Made by a program: the position numbers and the translations under genes
Source of the DNA: Beverwykella pulmonaria
Lineage: Eukaryota; Ascomycota; Dothideomycetes; Pleosporales; Melanommataceae
Direction: 5' to 3'
DNA: 64,000 nucleotides
Assembly (NCBI GenBank): GCA_001599595.1
Contig: BCHH01000013.1
Coordinates: forward strand, 1,086,331-1,150,330
The notes under the pieces: model-generated
What the model was told of the DNA's origin: nothing
Seen by the model: only the letters and a program-made list of their open reading frames with translations
Databases searched by the model: none
Shown: positions 11,615-22,066 of the stretch, in pieces
How positions within the stretch are numbered: position 1 is the stretch's first letter
Layout of the letters: each line of letters starts with the position of its first letter

Positions 11615-12455
11615 TTTTTCGGGTTATTCTCCTTCCTAGTGAAGAGTTCTGTAATATGTCTCAGTGTCTCGCGGACAAAGTTCAGTCGTGCAGGGTCACC
11701 CGCGCTAATAGTGGTGTATATCTTCTGCATCTGGCGTTGAAAGTAGTAAGATTTCTATCAGCGCCTCCAAACAGTCCGAGGTATCTGTTCCGCAACGCAA
11801 TACGGAGGCTCGAAAGGCCCATCTACGACGGCAACGGGGGAGGAGGATCTCTCAACGATGTGTACTAAATGTATTCCAGTCTACCAGTATTTGGATGATT
11901 CCCGATTCCTTCCACAACCTCAATGTAGAATTTACTCCACATCCATCGGGGACTTTGATTAGATTATATTTGGCTTTTACTTCGTGCTCTGCTCCCATCC
12001 AAATAAGATCATCTTTTTTGTGTGAACTCCTGATCGCATAGCGCACTATTGTCCTTGGTTTGAACTTATACCACCTTTGAACTCACTTGGTCTGCCGATC
12101 TCGCCCGCGTTGAGTAACCACTCTTCAATTTCTTTGACCGAAACTCGAACATCTCTCCCTCGACACACTTCTGCGCCTTTTTCTATCAACTGCGACTCGA
12201 GGGTTGCCTTTGCCACTACAGCGCGATTGCGTCTGTTCGAGTAGTCGCGTGGCCTAAGTCTAATTGGCTACCCGTCCTCCGGTCCAGACTAGGTCGGTGC
12301 GGTGCATTCATTAACCTTGGCGTGGGGAACCCAGCCATCGCGTCACTTCACACACTATTTCTCTCCATTTATGCAATTCCCTACGACACCCGCTGTGAAC
12401 ACTCTCAGCTAACCATGGGCCTTTTCTCTAGTATTCGTCCGGTGCTCAGCCGGTA
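11615..12455. other. Tandem-gene intergenic region
   Basis: 841 bp between the CID-domain gene and the HDA-complex gene, both on the plus strand. It holds the 3' end of the first and the promoter of the second. I see no ORF worth calling and no tRNA. Confidence 0.6.
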
Positions 12456-15400
12456 ATGGCACCTCCGAGAGCAAGTAACCTCAAGCGGAAGCGGACCGAA
12501 ACAACCACACAACAACCAACCACAGACAAACGCCGGCGCAACACCATACCCTCCGGCAGCGAGCCTTCAACCCCGATAAAGAAACGGGCGCAGAAGAGAA
12601 GTGCAAGAGAAGCTGAGAGGATACTGGAAGAGGACGGAGACAGATACCTTATTAGATGGGTAGTTGATGAGCGCACCACCGAGGAAACCCCCCAGGATTG
12701 GATTCGCAAGGAATATGCAAACAAGGAGTTAGTCACTGCGTGGGAGGAAACAAAAGCCCGGAAGAAGCGCGCTGCGGACACGGCTGTTGAAAAAGCTACT
12801 CCCAGGAAGCGTCGCGGGAGGCCGAAGGACACAACACTACTTTTGATCCAGCCACCTGCTTCTGGGGAAACTCGAGGTAGACTAAAGAAGGAGACAACGC
12901 GGCAGGCAGCTCAGGAGGCCCCCCAGATTACACACGGCACCAGACGTAGTGCCCGAAACTCTAGCAACACTTCTGCATCTCCACCAGAAGCCCCTCAGCC
13001 GACTACGACAGCAGATCCCTCTCGAAACGCTTGCCCAGCACCTCCGGTACTCCAGCGCTCCCGCCTTGCAGTAAGCGTCAACGTCGCCCCACGAAGCAAC
13101 TTCGACCCGCAAGATTTCGAGCGCTTCTCCCAACTACCTCTATCCGAGTCCTCCCAGCAAGAGCAGATTTCTTCAAGCTCCCAAGACACTGAAGTTGCTA
13201 GTTATCCACCCCCGCCCACGCATAACTTCCTTGCTTCGGGCGTTGTACCCGACTCTCAGAGCTCGAACGGATCGGTGAGCTATATCCCAACTACACAAGA
13301 AGGGTTTGGTTCAAACCAGCAGCATCAGTCGACCGATTCTGATAGCTACGTGCCTACCACGCAGAGCGCGTCCAGCTCGAATCAGCAGTCTAGGTCGACT
13401 GGTTCGGCGAGTTACATTCCAATTACACAGGACGCATCTGTCGCAAACAGGCGGAGTCCAAACGGGTCGGCGAGCTACGATCTTACTACGCAAGAAGCTT
13501 CTAGCACCAGCAAGCAGCCGAGTTCTCACACCGAAGAAAATAATAGCGAGGTGCACAACGACTCAAACGTTGTTGCAGAACTTGAAGAAGCGCAGGATTC
13601 ATCACCAAGGTCCCCCGCTTCCGTTCCTGAGACAGATCCTATTGAGTCGTCTCAGAGCTCGTCTCAGTGGGAGGAGAAAGAGATTCCTGATACATTTGAG
13701 AAAACTGAGAATCCAGCTCATCGCGCACAACAACTGGTAGTCGGAAGCAAGTTTCAGCAGCCTTCTCCACACTCCGAGACTGCGACTCCTTCTCAATCGT
13801 TATTGCAGGTAAATGAGAGCGAGATTATTGATAGCATCATCGAGACAGAGCCTCCTTCTTCTCAGCCAGGGCTCCAGTTGGTAGATGAGAGCGAGTTTCA
13901 GGACAGTATAGTCGAGTATTCTTCACCTGCCGAACTCGCAACTCCGCTGCAGCAGGCATTGCAATTGGTGAATGAGAGTGAGATTCTCAGTAGCATTGTC
14001 GAGCAGTCTCCACGTTCAGAGATTGAGAATCTGGCCAATTCGGTAGGCCATTCTTCGGTCAGTCAAGCGGAGGGCCAGCCAGCACGCGCTGAAGTCGGCA
14101 AGAGTCCCCTTCCGCTAGAGAAATCATATTCGCAGCCAGAACATCAGGGAGAAAGCCAACACACCGTTGTCACGGAGCAGATCTTGACCGCCCAGCTAGC
14201 AAGCACGAGCCAAGACAGTAGCCACAGCGTTGTTGCCTCACCACAGGTAGCCCAGAACACTTTTCTGCAAGCTCCTATCACGCTGCAAGGCTCTTTTCAC
14301 GACAACGTTCATTGTCGTGACTTTGCAGCAAAATCGCAGCAGTCTCGAGCCGGGATCTCGGAAAGTCCCGGTGAGCCACTAGCGGAACCTTGTTCAAGCG
14401 CGGCTGCAGCTTCCCAAACACAAACACCACACGCCGCACAAATCATACCATCAGAATTGTATTTGAGTACCCAAGAAGATTCAGCCGATATCATTCGTCC
14501 CACCACTGAAATAATCGAACACCAAGGAGAACCAATAACTCCAGTTTCAAGGCGCGACTCATCCCAACAATCACCATCTCCCATACGGCCATCGGCCTCT
14601 GTCGTCGATTACTCACCCCCTCCGCGCCCACCTAATCACTCCATTGGTACCTTGGATTTGAGCGCGCCTCCTAGGCCCCAAACCCCTGTGGATATCTCAT
14701 CCCTGTCATCCGCAAGCATGGCCGACGAGGATACAATCAAGAAGCACCTCGATGAAATGTTCCGTCGGGGGCGTGCAGAGAGACCATTCGTACCAAAACA
14801 GAGAGGCCTAAACCTCCCTTCTCAGTCTCCTGCAGCCGGCACACGATCCCCCTCTACTATCCCTGATCGGTCGCCTCTCCAACAGGTGCCGACGTCGCTC
14901 AGAGCTACAGCGCTTGCTGCTCCTGAAGTTGTCGTCCCACAAACTCCAACTCCAGCTCCAGCTTCGACCGATGTTCCTGCTCGATTTTCGGTTCCGGCTT
15001 CAAGTCCGACTCCTACTACGCCTCCCGCTCCAATTTCGATTGATGTTCCTGCTACAGAGTCTGCCCCGGCCCCCGCTCCTGCTCCAATTTCAACTCGTAC
15101 CCCAATCTTCGCTCCAGCTCCAGCGCCAGCGCCAGATTCAGTTGCACCTTCAGTGGCATCTATAGCAATGGATGACGATGACCTCAGCGACGGCGACGAT
15201 TCCCAGAGCTTACTGAATGATGACCTTGGCCTTATGCCCGCAGAACACATTGTCCCCTTGCCGATGGAAGGGCGACAGAAGTCGCTGTACATGCACGAAC
15301 TCGATCGTTATCAAGACATGATTCAGAGCTTCATGAATGAGCCTCAAGAATTCGACGAGATTGTTAAGGTGCAGACCGTTCTTGAAAAGCTCAAAGCGGT

Positions 15401-17081
15401 TGAAACCCACATGGATCTTATCTATGCTGAAGCTGCTCATACAACTCAAGTTACTGGCCCTTCCACCCAAGTCAAGTGGGACATGGAAAATTGTGTAAAG
15501 TTCCGATTTTTAGGCGCCTTATTCCGAGCCTTGCAGAATCACGATATGCACATTATTGTAGTCGTTGAGAAAGACGACGATCGCATCTTTAACATATTGG
15601 AAAAGTTCTGCAGGGGAAAGTTTATCAACTATCGAAACCCAACCAAAGCCCGCCAGGCCAACTCGGCTGATGTCGAAGGATCTCTGGTGGTAACGTTGCT
15701 AGCAAACGACTCCAGTCCTGTTGTGCTCCCTCCGAGCGCCATCATCTGCCTTGACGGGACTATGAACGCGGCTCAAATTCGAAAGAAGAATTGGTCCACC
15801 AATCCGGATCGCCAAGTTGTCCCTATCATTCATTTGGTGATTCCAAGGTCTGTTGGTCATATCGAGCGTTATGTATCTTTAGCGCTAGATCCCAAAAAGC
15901 GACTGCACACAGTGTTCTGCAGCTTAGGTCAAGTCTACGATACCATTGGACGGCCTATGGTCGACTCACCGACTGCAACAAAAGCGGCGGAGCTAGTAGC
16001 TGAGTTTCTTATTTCTCTCGACCAGGATGACGCCCATTCGCAACTTGAGTGGCCTTTACCCTCGGTCGGCAGCATAAAAGATGTTATTGAATATCAAACT
16101 CAACAGTCGCAAGACAACATCAGCTCTCCTCCTGTTGCAACTGCCCCGACCGCCGCTACCATGTCTTCGAAGCGACCCTTGGACGATGAGTACCTGGATC
16201 CAGCGAAACGGATGCGTATGACCCCTCAGCCACAAACCAGCTCCAGTGCAAACAACGAGACCACTCACATTACTGATTCCTTGCCTGGAACAGCAGCTCA
16301 ATTCTCGAAACTTCAGAAACAGCTCATCGAGAAACAGCGCGCTCTTGACAAGGTCCAAGCAGACCTGAAAACGATCAATAAGCGCTTCCGAGAGCACGAG
16401 GCATCGTGGGACAAACGTCAAACGGAGTTTGAAAACTTACACAAAAAACATCGTGTGCTCCTTGGTGAATACGACAAGTGTAAGGAGAGCCTTGAGACAG
16501 CCGTCAGACAGAAAGACTTGGCCAACGAGCGCTTCCACAAGAAGACGACCGAGGTCGAAGAATTGCGTACCTTGTGCAAGCAACTGGAGACCACGAACCT
16601 TGCTTCTGATGACGAGAAGACGACAGAGATTACCCGATTACAGAAGGAGCTCAATGAGTCCAAGGCAGCAGAGGTGCGCGCTGTCAGCAATGCGAAGAAG
16701 ATGGAAGAAACGCTTGAGTACGCCCGAGAGCAATACCGAATCGCGTCAGAGGCCGCCGCCACAACCCAAAAAGAAAACGACGCTCTCACTGCTCAGCTCG
16801 CCGTTGCCAACAAGAGGGCCTCAGGCGAAGTGGCTAAACTGGGTCAAATGCATCTTGACCGAGCCTTTGACAAGATTCAAAAGCAGAATGTGGCGCTCAA
16901 GAACAAGAACGCAATGCTGGAAAAGCTTCTGCAGTCGAAGGAGGACGAGAATGCGAGAATAAAGACGAAGGATGTACGCATGAATACAAGGGGGCAGAGC
17001 GTGGGGCCCAAGACGCCGAGACCAGGGAGCAGGGCAACGAGTCCTTCTAGAGATCGCCTAAGCAATCTTAGGAATGGTTAA
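12456..17081 (+). CDS. HDA complex subunit 2/3-type protein with chromo-like domain, AT-hook and coiled coil
   Basis: Uninterrupted frame of 1541 residues. Residues about 53-101 read like a chromodomain (AERILEEDGDRYLIRWV.., then ETPQDWIRKEY). An AT-hook follows (RKRRGRPKD, about 117-125). Residues 130-920 are disordered and Ser/Pro/Gln-rich, with internal repeats (SYIPTTQ-type units near 275-350; LQLVNESEI-type units near 450-520; an Ala/Pro-rich run near 830-900). From about 928 to 1208 the sequence fits the class II histone deacetylase complex subunit 2/3 domain, a helicase-like fold without ATPase motifs. A long coiled coil fills about 1280-1490. In yeast HDA2/HDA3 scaffold the HDA1 deacetylase. 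In Neurospora the HCHC complex combines a deacetylase with chromodomain and AT-hook proteins. This gene is therefore probably a heterochromatin deacetylase scaffold. No intron is needed. Confidence 0.85.
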   Translation: MAPPRASNLKRKRTETTTQQPTTDKRRRNTIPSGSEPSTPIKKRAQKRSAREAERILEEDGDRYLIRWVVDERTTEETPQDWIRKEYANKELVTAWEETKARKKRAADTAVEKATPRKRRGRPKDTTLLLIQPPASGETRGRLKKETTRQAAQEAPQITHGTRRSARNSSNTSASPPEAPQPTTTADPSRNACPAPPVLQRSRLAVSVNVAPRSNFDPQDFERFSQLPLSESSQQEQISSSSQDTEVASYPPPPTHNFLASGVVPDSQSSNGSVSYIPTTQEGFGSNQQHQSTDSDSYVPTTQSASSSNQQSRSTGSASYIPITQDASVANRRSPNGSASYDLTTQEASSTSKQPSSHTEENNSEVHNDSNVVAELEEAQDSSPRSPASVPETDPIESSQSSSQWEEKEIPDTFEKTENPAHRAQQLVVGSKFQQPSPHSETATPSQSLLQVNESEIIDSIIETEPPSSQPGLQLVDESEFQDSIVEYSSPAELATPLQQALQLVNESEILSSIVEQSPRSEIENLANSVGHSSVSQAEGQPARAEVGKSPLPLEKSYSQPEHQGESQHTVVTEQILTAQLASTSQDSSHSVVASPQVAQNTFLQAPITLQGSFHDNVHCRDFAAKSQQSRAGISESPGEPLAEPCSSAAAASQTQTPHAAQIIPSELYLSTQEDSADIIRPTTEIIEHQGEPITPVSRRDSSQQSPSPIRPSASVVDYSPPPRPPNHSIGTLDLSAPPRPQTPVDISSLSSASMADEDTIKKHLDEMFRRGRAERPFVPKQRGLNLPSQSPAAGTRSPSTIPDRSPLQQVPTSLRATALAAPEVVVPQTPTPAPASTDVPARFSVPASSPTPTTPPAPISIDVPATESAPAPAPAPISTRTPIFAPAPAPAPDSVAPSVASIAMDDDDLSDGDDSQSLLNDDLGLMPAEHIVPLPMEGRQKSLYMHELDRYQDMIQSFMNEPQEFDEIVKVQTVLEKLKAVETHMDLIYAEAAHTTQVTGPSTQVKWDMENCVKFRFLGALFRALQNHDMHIIVVVEKDDDRIFNILEKFCRGKFINYRNPTKARQANSADVEGSLVVTLLANDSSPVVLPPSAIICLDGTMNAAQIRKKNWSTNPDRQVVPIIHLVIPRSVGHIERYVSLALDPKKRLHTVFCSLGQVYDTIGRPMVDSPTATKAAELVAEFLISLDQDDAHSQLEWPLPSVGSIKDVIEYQTQQSQDNISSPPVATAPTAATMSSKRPLDDEYLDPAKRMRMTPQPQTSSSANNETTHITDSLPGTAAQFSKLQKQLIEKQRALDKVQADLKTINKRFREHEASWDKRQTEFENLHKKHRVLLGEYDKCKESLETAVRQKDLANERFHKKTTEVEELRTLCKQLETTNLASDDEKTTEITRLQKELNESKAAEVRAVSNAKKMEETLEYAREQYRIASEAAATTQKENDALTAQLAVANKRASGEVAKLGQMHLDRAFDKIQKQNVALKNKNAMLEKLLQSKEDENARIKTKDVRMNTRGQSVGPKTPRPGSRATSPSRDRLSNLRNG

Positions 17082-18417
17082 CTGACTGTTTGTGCGTGTA
17101 CATGAGGGCATGGGAGCCGTTAGCTGAAAGTGGTGTGGTGGACGGAAGTACGAGGGCGAGTAGAGACGATGGCGTGTCAAAATGAGGCACGTCTTAATCA
17201 CCCTTGGCGTTTCTTGCCTCCTCCTTTTTCATATTTCCATGACGGTCACGGATGAGGCGAATCTGTTATTGATACCCTCCCAATTCGTTTGTCCCTTTCA
17301 AAACATGGTCTTGCTTTGGCTTTGACATGATGGAGCATGACTTGCATAGATAAGGGCGTTTCGAGCAGACATGAGCATCTGAGATGATTGATTGGTAATT
17401 CGTGCTTGCCATCTCTGACAAGTACTATGAAATGAATGATTGGCATTTGACATGGGAATTTGTGGGACGTTGTGACACTATTTAGATGATTGGGTATGAG
17501 GGGGTGGGAGATTTTCATTGCGACGGTGAAGTGCAGTGAGAGAGGTACGTTTATGGCCGCGGGGGATGGGGATGTGTTGGTTGGGCATTGGTTGGTAATT
17601 CTGCTAGTGTATTGTGATGGTGGGATCTTGATGGTCGACCAGCCAGCGGATTGAGGTCGAGGGCATGCATGCAGAGTGCGACTCCTTATTGCGAGACATA
17701 CGAGAGGAAGTGTTTTGTGGTAGAGAGCAAGGAAGATTGTACTTGTATAAATGAATAGGTATGTGTTCCTGCCAATCGTGACGGTGGATGTATTCTCAAG
17801 GATTTCCAGCTTTGGTCTCTATTGATGGGAATGGGGATGGGGATGGTGTGAACGGAAACGTGTTCGACGTTGAGTATTGGGGCATTCGTGTTTTTTTTTT
17901 CCGCGCTGCAGCGGAAAAATTCGAGTGCAGAGGACAACACATACCTAGGTGGCTTATGCGTTTGGCACATGTCAAAGTTGTTTCGGTTGTCGCTTCGTAA
18001 GCGATGTGCATGTGCGCGTGGTGGCCGTCAGCTGGTTCTCTGAATCAAAATGCGCACGATCACAAGCACAAAACGAACATGACAAGAGGAGGTGTTGTGT
18101 TTGAAACGCGACATGAATGTCTTCATTTGCGCTAAGTTCTACTGAACTAGAAAATCTTTGGTGAATAGGGCAAAACTCCAAATCCTTTCTTGGGGTGTCG
18201 CTAATGTGATATATCAAAACTCCGCTTCTCTATTGTAGAGAGGTAGGTTCATGCATAATGGCTGCAAGGGCAATCCATAGTAGAGTTGGCTGGATGGGGG
18301 TTGGTGAAGGTTAAAAAATAAATAAAAAAAACTCGTGCTTCTAGCTGCGTCGCGGACGACAGGATAGCAGGCGGGTGGTGTGGAAAGAGACAAAAAAAGA
18401 TACTAGCCAAGAAGGTG
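17082..18417. other. Convergent intergenic region
   Basis: 1.3 kb between the HDA-complex gene and the small minus-strand gene. It includes a 9-bp perfect hairpin at about 17892-17915 next to a T run, and a GGGGATGGGGATGG-type run near 17831. I see no gene. Confidence 0.55.
17892..17915 (+). other. Short perfect hairpin beside a T run
   Basis: TTTTTCCGC and GCGGAAAAA are exact reverse complements separated by the six bases GCTGCA. The left arm is preceded by further T residues. The structure looks like a bacterial terminator but lies in fungal 3' intergenic DNA, where it has no known such role. Confidence 0.6.
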
Positions 18418-18711
18418 CTATGTTGGTGTGGCACCAGCGGAGCTGGTCGAGTTGGATGCGGTGTCGGACACTTGCGACCGTCGTCGAGCGGAGCTGGTTG
18501 CTGTGCTAAGTTGGGCTTTGGTGTGTTCGTGCATGATGCTGCAACAGCGTTAGAAAAATAATAGATAGGTAGCGGTGTTCTAGGAAGCAACATACCGAGC
18601 ATACATAAATATGGCGGCACTGGGATCTTCGCGATCCGACTCGTACTGGTTGGCTAATGTGTCCTGGACATTGCTGGGAGTGGAGAACTCGGTGGAGAGC
18701 GGTGCAGACAT
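18418..18711 (-). CDS. Small spliced protein of 78 residues, function unknown
   Basis: Two exons, 18711-18596 and 18538-18418, with a 57-bp intron (donor GTATGT, branch-like CTAAC, acceptor TTGCAG). The protein begins MSAPLSTEFSTPSNVQDTLA, continues DREDPSAAIFMYAR and, after the splice, IMHEHTKAQLSTATSSARRR, ending in a Ser/Thr-rich tail and TAG. Neither exon is long enough to stand out alone, but the splice signals are textbook and the join keeps an open, composition-balanced frame. I believe similar short proteins with a YAR(I)MHEHTK core exist in other ascomycetes as hypotheticals, from memory and unproven. There is no membrane segment or signal peptide. It may be a small regulatory or stress protein, but nothing in the sequence proves this. 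Confidence 0.75.
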
Positions 18712-21700
18712 GTCTGTGTGAAGAGAGGCGGGACTGTGACTTGGTGCAGGGGGAGATGGACCGAGTATGGGAATCGGGCAGCGGAGCGGATATCACAAGA
18801 AGCTGAATGAGAATGTAGATTCAGATGAAAAGAGAGCCAGGAGGCGGGGAGAGCTGATAAATAGCCGTCTGCGGCGGGCGCAGGGGAATGCTCGGTGTTA
18901 GCGTGGCCTCTGGGGCACTTGATCAGCGAGATATGATAGAAGTGGGCCCACAATTTTTGCGGTCACGATTTCCAGGGCTTTTGCTGCATCCACCATAGCC
19001 CGTTCCGGACTCACAGGTGGCGCCCCGGGGGAGCCAGTGAGGTGGCCGCAATTGTTGGATCCGTTGGACCCTGGTTATTCGAGACGAACCAATCTTGCCT
19101 GGGATGCGGTGACGCTGTTTTCTCCAGCGGAGGCCCGGCAAGGCGCAGGCGGGGGAATGCGCCCGGAAACTCTCCCCGTGAAGGCAGCCGACATGAGCGA
19201 CAAGAGATCAACATGGCTGCACAACATCATTGGCCGTCTGCGTGACGAGATATCGCTATTATTCGCGATTGGCGACGTCTGCGAGCTCACTCGCCATGAC
19301 AGAGCGGGCATCTGGCTGTCGAGGAGCCCCCCCAAAGCGACGATACTGCGCAAGAAAAGGCATCGTCACCTCGACATCCTTCTGGCAGCCATGACGAGCG
19401 GCATGCGCAGCGCAAATAGCAAGCTACGACGCCAGAGCCCTCAGCGTGGCACAATCATTTACGCCCCATGATGAAACATAACAACCGCCCGACGATGCGG
19501 GAAAAGTGGAATGATTGTCGCGCTGCTATGGGAATTGCGGCGTCTCCTTCTGCGTTGCTGCGAGCATGGGCGGTTGACGTCGAGAGAAAACGTCATGTGC
19601 CAAGCCCGCTAGGCTGCATCTCGGCAAGATCGCTTAGACAGTCCCTGCATGGGCCCCGGTCTCCTCATGCAAGGCTCTTCGGCACCACCAAAACTCTGCC
19701 ACCACTAATTATTGCTGCATCAACGCGACGTCAGTTCAGTGCGATGACGCTATCTAACGGCACGGTTCACTGCATCCCCCCTCAGCCTCATCCACCATCA
19801 CCAACTGCATACGAGCCGAGTCCAGCTCAACATCCTCATCTAGGTGCCAAGAACGTGTCCTAGCTTGGCATGGGCGATCAACAGTCATTCGGCCACCCTA
19901 AATACCAGATGTGACCCGTTCTCCTTCTCGTCTCGAACTCGTCATCCATTGCCCCGCTTCTGTGAGGTCACGGACAAATGCCCTGACAGGTTGGTGCACC
20001 CAGCCGAGTAGGGTCGGCCCGATGGTCAGCTACTACTGCCGAACATGTTATACAAACCAAAAGCTTCCATAGCTGCCATTATCCCCTACTCCTGTGTTCT
20101 TGCTTACATTTCTCGTAGCTTCCTACCTCATCCGTGTCGTTCGATGGACACCCGATTTGATCGCGCCTGGGCAAAATGTCAATACCTTGCCTTCGTCTCC
20201 CATGGGCTCTATGCGGGAATGAGATGGTTCCCGGGAAGCTAGAGGCGCCTGCCGCGCACATGGCTCTCTCCCCGACCAAGGACTTGGGCCTCCAAGCCTT
20301 GAACAATAACGCTCCGGTGGTTGACCGCTCCACTTCAACGCGCCTGTGAGTGACTATACGACGGAGGCGCTGCTTGGGGAAGTCATCCCAAAGACCTCGG
20401 TTTCCTCAAACGCTGATCCCCACATTTCTCGTGCTTGATCGCAGTTCAACCATAGCGTTCATGCAAGCTCTTTCCCTCTCAGGGCACTCCATTGGAGTCG
20501 CCTACTCCGCGGACATGGAGTCGGGGCGTGGCCCGATCAACATCTTGCTGATTGCGCTCGTCCTTCTTTATAAACCGGCTTCGTCCCCAAGGCACATCCT
20601 AGTTTCAGAATACCTGCTCATTCCCCTCTCACACCGCGGTCTTTACTTTCTACAGCGTCATCGCTTGCGAAATACAATCTTCGGACAATCCTGTTGAGAA
20701 GCGTCTGCTCAACAAATTTGGCTGTCAGGTGCGTCGATGGATGTCAGTAATTCGGTCCCCGATTGGATGGGAACCGCAAAACGCAAAAAGCTGCCGCCTT
20801 TCCCATCCAGCATTCCTTGGCATTTGGGAAAATACCTCGCAAGGGAACACGGAACTCATTACCGATGCGGCGAATCTAGATGTTGCTTGTTGGGTCCAGA
20901 TGACTTAGCCGTGGTGGTGGTGCCACTTTCTGCGCTGGAGAAGGAGCACCTGACCCTGCGGTCAGATACCCCAGGCCGTTATGACGAGCGTCAGTCGTGT
21001 CAACAGCGTGAGGCGAGACACCTATTTTCGGCCAATGTACGTACCTGCTGACGGATCCGAATACTCGAAGTGGGCGTTGCATTCGAATTTTCTCTCGTCA
21101 TGGAAGTGCCGCCACATCGCGGAAGTCCCAGAAGACAGCGAGTGAGATATTGATATGATTTTTGAAGCCGAGGGGGTTTTCCAAAAATTTCGCGGCATGG
21201 TGGTCCGGTATCGAGTGACTTTTAACATGTGTTGGGTGACGTACCTTCATGACTCGGAGGACAAAACCAGATTCCCAACGGCCGTCCGTGCCTTGGTCTA
21301 AGGCTGTTCTGGAAAGGAACGTCATCTTCCCTGGTGTTTACAGAAGTGCGCTTGGTGAGTTTGCTTTTTGATGGGTATATTTCCTTCATTTGTACCACTG
21401 TCTGCTTTCAAGTCCTAGATTTGCGTGAGACTATCACGACGTTCTCCCGTCCCTAAAACAACATACAGAAGGGAGGAAGTGAGCTGGGGGACTATGCACA
21501 CATCATCAGATGTATACTAGGAATGCGGCCAGAGTGAGGGAATATCTCACGGTCACGTTCCGCAATGAATGCTCGCTGTTAGAAGGCTAAATACTAGGTA
21601 CTGGTATTCCTTTGCTCCTTGCTCTACGCCTAAGATAAGATACTGTGCCGCATGTGGTTTGAGCGTTGCTCAACAGTCGCTTGTTGGCACCCACGGAACG

Positions 21701-22066
21701 GCCCTTTGATGCTTTTTCGTTGTACGACCGTGCTACGTCATATCTCTTTGACATACTATCTTTCAAGTGGTATCTACTAAGACGAGATCGGGAACTGGAC
21801 TTTAGAAGTCGACAACGATATCGGCACATACGAGAGGCACGTACATGGAGACCGGAATATGCGCTTTCAATCGGTCCAGGCAGAGATGGTCGAATTTTAT
21901 ATATAGTAGCATCTTCATTGGTAGCAGAACCATGATCCTCTGAACTATCACTAGGGTTACAACTACATCAATCGCATATCTCTCGCGCGTCGTATATTTT
22001 TATCAACGTCTCCTCTTACATACTCCCAATATACGCCTAGCAAATATACACACACATGCATGCCCC
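18712..22066. other. Gene-poor 3.35-kb region upstream of the small gene
   Basis: No coding region that I recognise. A TATA-like TTATAAACC at about 20568 is followed by a pyrimidine-rich stretch (20600-20660) and, at 20737, a 104-codon ATG frame with no recognisable family, so an unannotated transcript is possible. The region probably includes the extended promoter of the small gene and the 3' flank of the AIM6 gene. Confidence 0.4.

Noticed and set aside
14297..14320. Nine-base perfect hairpin (TCACGACAA / TTGTCGTGA)
   Set aside because: Lies within the coding sequence of the HDA subunit, is short, and no regulatory meaning is supported.
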